Shown one piece after another: positions 58,772-64,000 of a stretch of DNA of 64,000 nucleotides (within the stretch, counting starts at the first letter, position 1; each line of letters begins with the position of its first letter). This DNA comes from Myxococcus stipitatus (GTDB lineage Bacteria > Myxococcota > Myxococcia > Myxococcales > Myxococcaceae), in NCBI RefSeq assembly GCF_037414475.1, contig NZ_CP147913.1, positions 7,004,001 to 7,068,000 on the forward strand. Direction: 5' to 3'. The notes beneath the pieces were generated by a model. It searched no databases. It was not told where the DNA came from and was given only the letters and a program-made list of their open reading frames with translations. The position numbers and the translations under genes are program-made.

Positions 58772-60115
58772 CTAGATGTACTCGTCGAACCAGTCGAACA
58801 TGCGGTGGTTGGCGACAGCCTGGGCCGCTTCCTGGCAGTGCAGGAGCCCGGTGTCCTCCTCCGTGAAGAGCATGTAGTCCTTCGGGCACGTCAGCGCGTC
58901 ATGGAGCTGCTTGGCCTGGCTTCCCGAGTACGCCTCCGCGGTGCCGTCCATGACGAGCGTGCGGCAGCGGATGCGGTGGACGATGGACTCGTTGTTGAAC
59001 TCGCGCAACTTGAACATCAGGCCCGACGGTGTGGTCGCCCCGTGCTTGTTCATGGAGTCGCGCATGTACCAGCGGTACAGGTACACCTGCGTCATGACCT
59101 CGTACATCCCCGCGTCGAACGCCGCCGGGTTGGTGTCCAACTGCGCCATGAGCTCGGGGAAGTAGGCGTTGAACTGGTCGAAGCTGGACTTGCCCCAGTT
59201 GAGGACGCCGGGGTTGGGGATGAGCAGTTTGATGCGGTGCTCGAACGCCGCGGCGCGGGGGACCAGCGCTCCACCCATGCTCCAGCCCAGCACCGCGAGC
59301 CTCCGGGCGTCCACGCCGGCGATGCGCACGGCGAAGTTGATGACCGGGGTGATGACCTTCTCCCAGTCCGGACGGAAGGGCAGGTTCTGCTCTCGGATGG
59401 CCATGCCCTGGCCCGGGGCGTGGACGATGAGGCAGTGGTAGCCACGCTCCAGCGCCGCATCAATCACGTACTTGGACTCTTCGGGGAACGCGTCGCGGCC
59501 CTGCTGGAAGATGAGCAGGGGCGCGCTGCTGCGCGCGCACGGTGAGCGGAAGAAGTAGCCCGGCAGCGTGGTGTTCTCATACGGAATCCGGACCGGCGTG
59601 CCGGGAATCTTCAACAGGAGCAGGGCCTTGTCGTAGGTGGCCACGGACTTGCGCCCCGTCTCCAGCACACTCGGGTGGCTGGGGTCCGGGTGGTGAATCA
59701 GCGCGGCCCGGTAGTAGTTGGCCGCGCGCAGGTAGGCGTTGCCCGCGCTGCGTGTGTGGTTGCGGGTGAGGCTCGCGTCGCCCATGGCACGCACGCGCTC
59801 CGCCGTGCGAACCCATTCGTTGGGCCAACTCCAATCGTCTTGGATGTTGATGCGCGTGGCCGTGTCCAGCACCTCTCCGATGTCCGCCTGCGCGCTGTAG
59901 GTGGCCGCCAGGAAGTGCAGGAGCTGGTTCTCCATGACAGGGTCGGCGAGCAGGCCCAGCTCATACCAGGGCCGCTGGGGCGGCTGTGTCTGTCCTGGCG
60001 TGGGCGTGATTTGAGCCACGGCCGCCTGCGCGGCGGGAGTCCGAAGCAGCGCGAGTCCTCCGGTGATGCCCAGGCCCGCGTGCAGCAAGGAACGACGGTT
60101 CAGGGTGAAGCTCAT
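58772..60115 (-). CDS. Tat-exported alpha/beta hydrolase
   Basis: A 447-residue secreted hydrolase. The leader MSFTLNRRSLLHAGLGITGGLALL has the twin-arginine motif NRRSLL. A helical cap of ~150 residues (YELGLLADPVMENQLLHFLAATY...) precedes the catalytic domain, as in 2,6-dihydropseudooxynicotine-hydrolase-like or FrsA-like enzymes. The nucleophile elbow is GWSMGG (Ser279), with the likely acid in VMDGTAEAY and His in TGLLHCQEAA. FQQGRDAFPEES is the oxyanion-loop region. Ester or C-C bond hydrolysis is expected; the substrate is unknown. The ATG at 60115 has a GGAGG site just upstream. The long regulatory region 60116-60678 separates it from the next gene. Confidence 0.88.
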   Translation of the reverse strand: MSFTLNRRSLLHAGLGITGGLALLRTPAAQAAVAQITPTPGQTQPPQRPWYELGLLADPVMENQLLHFLAATYSAQADIGEVLDTATRINIQDDWSWPNEWVRTAERVRAMGDASLTRNHTRSAGNAYLRAANYYRAALIHHPDPSHPSVLETGRKSVATYDKALLLLKIPGTPVRIPYENTTLPGYFFRSPCARSSAPLLIFQQGRDAFPEESKYVIDAALERGYHCLIVHAPGQGMAIREQNLPFRPDWEKVITPVINFAVRIAGVDARRLAVLGWSMGGALVPRAAAFEHRIKLLIPNPGVLNWGKSSFDQFNAYFPELMAQLDTNPAAFDAGMYEVMTQVYLYRWYMRDSMNKHGATTPSGLMFKLREFNNESIVHRIRCRTLVMDGTAEAYSGSQAKQLHDALTCPKDYMLFTEEDTGLLHCQEAAQAVANHRMFDWFDEYI

Positions 60116-60374
60116 GTGGTGCTGCCTCCGTGTGAGGGATTGCCAGCTCGAACACCCCGGGCTTTTATTTTTGTCATTCCATCCCGAAAAACAGACACAT
60201 TGGGAGGCGCGCCGAATCAAAGGCAGACGAATCGCGTCACGCCAACGGCGCGGGAGCAAGGCTCGGGCGGTGCAGGTCCCGGGCGCGTCCGGAGAACTCC
60301 CGGGGGCGCCGAGCCTGGAGGTGATGCACCTGTGGACACGGGGCGTCCCGTGCCTCCCAGGGGGCACTTCGCTG

Positions 60375-60396
60375 GATTCAATCGACTGATTGAATC
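60375..60396. promoter_or_regulatory. Perfect 22-bp palindromic operator candidate
   Basis: GATTCAATC-GACT-GATTGAATC: two 9-bp arms with a 4-nt spacer, markedly AT-rich against the GC-rich background. It lies 260 bp upstream of the hydrolase start and 283 bp upstream of the lipoprotein start. The form suits a dimeric TetR/MarR/LysR-type protein; no regulator gene is adjacent. Confidence 0.5.
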
Positions 60397-60651
60397 GTGC
60401 GATTGGTGCCCTGGATTGTCAAGGGGGACTGGTTTTTCAGAGGGCGCGCGCATCCGGGGGCCCGGGCAGCGGGGGACACGGAGCGGAAGGGGGGGCGTGC
60501 GGTGAAGGGAGGGGGACAGGGCCTCGGGGCTGGCGCTCGTGCGAAGCGGCCAGGCGGCCAGGCGCCGTGCACACGCTCTTGTGTCGCAAGAATCTGTTTC
60601 ACCGGGACGCGTGTGTTTCAGGGGTTGTTTGCTTTCACTCCTGTTCTGTTG

Positions 60652-60669
60652 TGTCGCATGGATGCGACA
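60652..60669. promoter_or_regulatory. Perfect palindrome at the lipoprotein start
   Basis: TGTCGCAT-GG-ATGCGACA has 8-bp arms with a 2-nt centre, ending 9 bp before the ATG at 60679. It could be a repressor site, or, with so small a loop, a cruciform or mRNA fold that hides the ribosome site. A second TTGTGTCGCA half-site lies about 70 bp upstream. Confidence 0.5.
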
Positions 60670-60678
60670 TGTTGTCCT

Positions 60679-60945
60679 ATGAGCATGCGCAAAATCATTT
60701 TCATGCTTGTCGCGATTCCCCTGTTGTCTGCCTGTGGTGGGAGTGATGATGACGGTGGGAGCTGTGGCGAGGTGGCCGCTCCCGAGACGTACAAGGGCGC
60801 CAAGAAAGAGTCCTGTGCTGGCGACCCGAAGGCGAAGGTCACCTGCTGCACCTACATTTCGGAGACGTGCGTCTATTCGGTGTGCGAGCTGCCCACGGCC
60901 TGCGGCAAGTGGGAGGAGAGCGCGTACTCCTGCGACTCGAACTGA
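60679..60945 (+). CDS. Small Cys-rich hypothetical lipoprotein
   Basis: An 88-residue lipoprotein (the ATG at 60685 would give 86). The signal MRKIIFMLVAIPLLSAC ends in a standard LSAC lipobox; a DDDGG linker follows. The mature part has cysteines at CGEV, SCAG, TCCTY, TCVYS, VCEL, ACGK and SCDSN, enough for three or four disulfides in about 60 residues. No family is recognised. Its codon use is less GC-biased than its neighbours. The start sits 9 bp downstream of a perfect palindrome, which implies tight regulation. Confidence 0.7.
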   Translation: MSMRKIIFMLVAIPLLSACGGSDDDGGSCGEVAAPETYKGAKKESCAGDPKAKVTCCTYISETCVYSVCELPTACGKWEESAYSCDSN

Positions 60946-61140
60946 GCAGGTGGTGCCTTGAGGCTTGCGTCTCCTGGAGCGGTTCGGGTCCGGAGGCGTG
61001 ACTTCGAGGAGGAGGCGGCGCGCGCGGGGCTGCGGTGGGTCGCTGGACTCACGAAGAGACCCCGCGCCGCCCCCGGGCGTCCCGATTCGCCTTCGCGAGG
61101 GACGCGCGCTCAGGGCCAGCGCGGGGTCTGGGTGCGGCGG

Positions 61141-61806
61141 TCAGTTGCGGCGCTTGTTCGCGAGGAACTCCTCGGCCCACCGTTTCACGGTGTCGCCGAC
61201 GTCCTCCTTGTCGGCGGGACGCAGCACGGGCGGCAAGGTGGGCAGGGACGAGCCGCCCTCTTCACCCGAGGCCTGGGCCTGTCCCTTCTTGCGCACCCAC
61301 ACGCGAGGGCCGCTGGGCGCGGGGGCCGGGGCGCTCACGGCGGGCTGCGCGGGGGCCTCCGAGCGGCGGCGGCGCGAGAGGATGACGTCCGGGATGGAGT
61401 GGGGCGCGGCGTGCTCGACCCAGGCGGCGTGGAGCCGTCCGGTGGCGACCATGAGCCGGCGCTTCTGGTAGTGCGCCGAACAGTACCCGAGGGTCCGGAC
61501 GGGCTGTCGGCAGCCAATGACAGCGCAGGCCACGGGCTGCTCGACGACCGGAGCGACGACGGGCGGCGGCGGTGGCGGCGCGGGAGCTTTCTGGGGGGCT
61601 CGGGCGACAGGGGGAAGGGGGTGTCCGCTCAGGCGCTCGGAGAGGCGGCGCATGGCCGAGACCAGGGAGGCGAACGACTCCTCCACGGCGCCGTGTACGA
61701 TGGCCTGGAAGGCCTCATCCAGTGACGGCGTCGCCGAGGAAGCGCCGCGCGTGGAATGAGAGCGAGGGGTTCGGGGGGAGGGGGTGACGCGACGGGCTCT
61801 GGGCAT
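61141..61806 (-). CDS. Hypothetical protein with C-x4-C-x9-C-x2-H zinc motif
   Basis: A 221-residue protein, basic at the N-terminus (MPRARRVTPSPRTPRSHSTR), with a helical segment LDEAFQAIVHGAVEESFASLVSAMRRLSERL at about 29-60, a Pro-rich linker, and the central CAVIGC then RTLGYCSAHYQKRRLM: four ligands that would bind one zinc. A Pro/Ala/Lys-rich tail and a final helix (VKRWAEEFLANKRRN) follow. Similar GYCxxHY-type small zinc units occur in plasmid/phage and myxobacterial nucleic-acid-associated proteins, so DNA binding is plausible but unproven. Confidence 0.6.
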   Translation of the reverse strand: MPRARRVTPSPRTPRSHSTRGASSATPSLDEAFQAIVHGAVEESFASLVSAMRRLSERLSGHPLPPVARAPQKAPAPPPPPPVVAPVVEQPVACAVIGCRQPVRTLGYCSAHYQKRRLMVATGRLHAAWVEHAAPHSIPDVILSRRRRSEAPAQPAVSAPAPAPSGPRVWVRKKGQAQASGEEGGSSLPTLPPVLRPADKEDVGDTVKRWAEEFLANKRRN

Positions 61807-61976
61807 GTTTGTGGTGGCGTAGCACGGCTCAGGTTGTTCGACTATACGTGAATCTGCTTCGTTCCCCGTCGAGCACTCTGGCGGAGGGCGCCCGCGCTCA
61901 GATGTCTCCTCGGGAACCAGGCGCGGCGCGGTTCTTCCGTTGTCTCCGAGTGGTCACGGGCTGTCGTGGAGAGTCG

Positions 61977-62684
61977 CTAGAGCGCCGCTCTGGACTCAGC
62001 CCGAGGACGATTGATCGCTTACGAGGATGGTCGCTGACCAGCACGGTCGACGCGAGCTGTCGCCGAGTGCTCAGGTCGCCTCCGCATGGAGGCGCCGGCT
62101 GGACCGATGGAAGCCCACGATGGAGTGCAGTGCTCGCGAGCAGAAGCTCCCGAGGCTTGCCGACAAGAGTCGGAAGCTCTTCGTCTTTCTGCGCGAGCAC
62201 CGGCATGAGTTGTTCGACGGCGCTTTTCAGGCCGAGTTGGAGTCGATGTATCGCGAGCGCCTCATCGCGCACGAGATGGAGCGCCGGCTGCTCGAGCGCA
62301 CCGTCGAGGTGGCGAAGCAGCCGAAGTCTTGCGTCGCGGCTCCGCTGACTCGCTCCATCGAAGCGCTCGCGCAGGTGCGCGAACAAGACCTTGAGCCGCA
62401 CCCCAAGGGTGGCGTTCAGATTCGACAAGGCGTGGCGGCCGACAGGCGCATCTCCATCGAAGACCCAGACAGGCGCCACGGGAGCAAGAGCAAGCGCAAG
62501 CGTTGCAATGGCGACAAGCAGCACCTCAGCACAGACCTCGTGGTGGTCTGCGCCTTGACGACAGCCAACCGCCCCGATGAGGAGGCAACCGGTGCACCGC
62601 AGGAAGACATGGCCCACCAGGACCTCTTCCCCGACGTCCTCCTCATCGACAGGGCGTACTGACCTGACCTGTCCGGCGCTCTAG
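61977..62684 (+). mobile_element. Degenerate IS remnant bounded by CTAG target sites
   Basis: The 708-bp segment starts CTAG-AGCGCCG and ends CGGCGCT-CTAG: 7-bp perfect terminal inverted repeats, with weaker matching for a few bases beyond, flanked by CTAG on both sides. CTAG is palindromic, so it may be the 4-bp target duplication. Inside is a transposase fragment of the IS1182/DDE_Tnp type (see pseudogene). Full relatives are about 1.5-1.6 kb, so this copy has large internal deletions and is non-autonomous. Its right CTAG supplies the stop codon of the adjacent nucleotidase gene. Confidence 0.6.
62027..62662 (+). pseudogene. Truncated DDE transposase (IS1182-like)
   Basis: A 211-codon frame whose second half matches the centre of IS1182-type DDE transposases: VQIRQGVAADRRISIEDPDRRHGSKSKRKRCNGDKQHLSTDL followed by ANRPDEEA and LLIDRAY, where the Asp would be the second catalytic residue. 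The N-terminal half is mostly helical (RLIAHEMERRLLERTVEVAKQ) as in the insertion region of these enzymes. The N-terminal DNA-binding part with the first Asp and everything after DRAY, including the Glu, are missing, so it cannot be active. Confidence 0.6.
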
Positions 62685-64000
62685 GGCAGGATGGTGATGC
62701 GATTGAGCGCGGGGGTGGGCAAGGGGCTCGCCTGGCTGCTGTGTGCCTTCAGGTATGCCTCCAGCGCGTCGATGTCCACGGCGCCACCCAGCCGGTTCGT
62801 CCCCTCGGCGAGCACCTGGAAGCCATCACCCCCACTCGCGAGGTAGCTGTTCGCGGTGACGCGGTAGTTCGCCGCCGGGTCCACCGTCACGCCGTTGATT
62901 CGGATGGACGCCGGGTCGACGCGGCTTCCGATGGGCGCCGACGCGCTGAACGCATAGGTGAAGCCCGCAGACGGAATCAGCATGAGGGTGGCTCCCGACG
63001 GCCGCCACTGCCACTCCAGCAGTTGCTCGATTTGCGCGCCCGTCAGCGTCAGGGTGACCAGGCCGTTGCCGAACGGCTGCGCGGTGAAGGCCTCGCTGTA
63101 GGTGACCTCGCCCTGGGCGATGTCCGCGCGCACGCCGCCCGGGTTCATGAAGGCCACCTGCGCCCCACCCAGGTTCGCGGGCTTCGTCGCCTCCAGTTGC
63201 GAGTCCGCGATGACGGAGCCCAGGGTGGACTGGCCCGCGGCGTTCGACTGGGTCCTGAGCGTCTGCGCCACCCAGCCGATGACTCGGTTGGCCCTCGGCG
63301 CGACGAGGTCCTGGTACTTCGTCACCAGCGCCTTCACCGCGCCGACCTCCTGCACGTCGCGAGTGACGATGATGTTGTTCGCTCGCGCCTGCACGACGTC
63401 GCCCGTCGCCTTGCTCAACGTCAGGTCGATGTCCGTGACGAGCTGCCCCATCGACGAGGCGCTCGTGACGATCTTGCCATCGATGACGCAGTTGTAGGCC
63501 TGATGCGTGTGGCCGCTGACGATGACATCCACCGCGTCGTTGATGCCCTTGGCCACGCCCACGATGGCACCTGAGATGAGGCCGTCCGCAGCCGCGCCCT
63601 TGCATTCGTTCACCAGCGAGCCCGGGGCCGCGATTCCGCCCTGATGCACCACCACGATGATGGCTTCGATGCCCTGCTGCCGCAGCTCCGGCACCAGCGC
63701 GTTCACCGTCTGCACTTCGTCCTTGAAGGTGAGCCCCGCCACGCCCGTGGGCGTGACGGCTTCCGGCGTGGCCTCCAACGTCATGCCGATGAAGGCCACC
63801 TTCACGCCCTCGAACTCGCGCACGTCGTAGCGGGGGAACAGCGTGCGGTCCACGCCCGTGGCCACGTTGGCCGCCAGGAACTTGAACTTCGCGCCCGGGA
63901 AGCCATCCCCGTCCCCGCAGCCATCCACCGGGTGGCAGCCGCCCGACTGCATGCGCAACAGCTCCGTGCTGCCCTCGTCGAACTCGTGGTTGCCCACCGC
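62681..64000 (-). CDS. Bifunctional metallophosphatase/5'-nucleotidase, partial (5' end beyond window)
   Basis: The 3' 1320 bp of a gene whose start lies past the window end; the frame is open through base 64000, and the GTG at 63997 is an internal Val. Metallophosphatase motifs are present: GNHEFDEG (at the window edge), VVVHQGG and VSGHTHQ. The 5'-nucleotidase C-terminal domain follows (NPGGVRADIAQGEVTYSEAF, FGNGLVTLTLTGAQIEQLLEWQW, NSYLASGGDGFQVL). These are periplasmic or secreted enzymes that dephosphorylate nucleotides using two metal ions. The missing part should hold the signal peptide and the first metal motif. The stop TAG lies in the CTAG of the adjacent IS remnant. Confidence 0.88.
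   Translation of the reverse strand, partial: AVGNHEFDEGSTELLRMQSGGCHPVDGCGDGDGFPGAKFKFLAANVATGVDRTLFPRYDVREFEGVKVAFIGMTLEATPEAVTPTGVAGLTFKDEVQTVNALVPELRQQGIEAIIVVVHQGGIAAPGSLVNECKGAAADGLISGAIVGVAKGINDAVDVIVSGHTHQAYNCVIDGKIVTSASSMGQLVTDIDLTLSKATGDVVQARANNIIVTRDVQEVGAVKALVTKYQDLVAPRANRVIGWVAQTLRTQSNAAGQSTLGSVIADSQLEATKPANLGGAQVAFMNPGGVRADIAQGEVTYSEAFTAQPFGNGLVTLTLTGAQIEQLLEWQWRPSGATLMLIPSAGFTYAFSASAPIGSRVDPASIRINGVTVDPAANYRVTANSYLASGGDGFQVLAEGTNRLGGAVDIDALEAYLKAHSSQASPLPTPALNRITILP

Larger units (their letters stand above)
60116..60678. other. 563-bp divergent regulatory region
   Basis: No gene is supported. It contains an AT-rich tract (60162-60180) upstream of the hydrolase start, a perfect 9-bp-arm palindrome at 60375-60396, and a perfect 8-bp-arm palindrome at 60652-60669 next to the small lipoprotein's start. 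The decamer TTGTGTCGCA of that second palindrome also occurs at about 60579-60588, giving a directly repeated half-site about 70 bp apart. Confidence 0.5.

Noticed and set aside
61809..62348. Rightward frame starting just before the IS remnant
   Set aside because: It crosses from the promoter region into the IS, is Ser/Arg-rich, shows no transposase motifs and is out of frame with the real transposase fragment.

Overview
The window is high-GC DNA (by eye well above 65% G+C) with strong GC bias at third codon positions. Its gene families are typical of Myxococcota: DUF1592/DUF1552 pairs, a sigma factor coupled to a Ser/Thr kinase with TPRs, orphan histidine kinases, many lipoproteins and secreted hydrolases. 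I infer a predatory or fruiting myxobacterium of the Myxococcaceae (Myxococcus, Corallococcus, Pyxidicoccus or a relative). The genus cannot be fixed from the sequence alone. I saw no rRNA, tRNA or CRISPR array.

Layout. 0.3-6 kb: a DUF1592/DUF1552 pair, three 98-bp tandem repeats spilling out of the 3' end of a YdjM-type membrane hydrolase gene, and a pectinacetylesterase-like secreted enzyme. 6-12.7 kb: an anchored hypothetical protein, two orphan histidine kinases, a HelD-like helicase and a spermidine-synthase-like lipoprotein. 12.7-19.6 kb: tandem paralogous M16 metallopeptidase lipoproteins and an exported hypothetical protein. 19.6-24 kb: a leftward operon with a large VIT/vWA/TPR/DUF2135 lipoprotein. 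24-33 kb: a mixed stretch (DUF418, LysE exporter, GFA zinc protein, methyltransferase, SnoaL lipoprotein with a divergent LysR regulator, M28 peptidase, GGCT-like protein, EF-hand nuclease). 33-46 kb: UvrA2-like ATPase, sigma factor overlapping a zinc-finger/kinase/TPR protein, a lipoprotein, SWIM-SNF2 helicase, GH18 chitinase and a YCII protein.

46-57 kb is the most notable region. It is a compact, apparently co-directional biosynthetic operon: (i) two acyl carrier domains fused to a FabL-like enoyl reductase; (ii) a 2229-residue synthase reading hot-dog thioesterase (enediyne type) - acyltransferase - ketosynthase - chain-length factor - ketoreductase - double-hot-dog dehydratase; (iii) a three-histidine-box membrane desaturase; (iv) an old-yellow-enzyme oxidoreductase. 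Together these make an essentially complete iterative fatty-acid/polyketide machine of the PUFA/enediyne clade. Its domain order matches none of the standard Pfa or enediyne synthases I know. It follows a 461-bp gene-free leader with several hairpins.

57-64 kb: tandem duplicated outer-membrane barrel genes with duplicated terminators, a Tat-exported alpha/beta hydrolase, a small Cys-rich lipoprotein behind a palindrome-rich upstream region, a zinc-motif hypothetical protein, a degenerate IS remnant lying exactly between CTAG sites, and the 3' part of a 5'-nucleotidase gene that runs off the end of the window.
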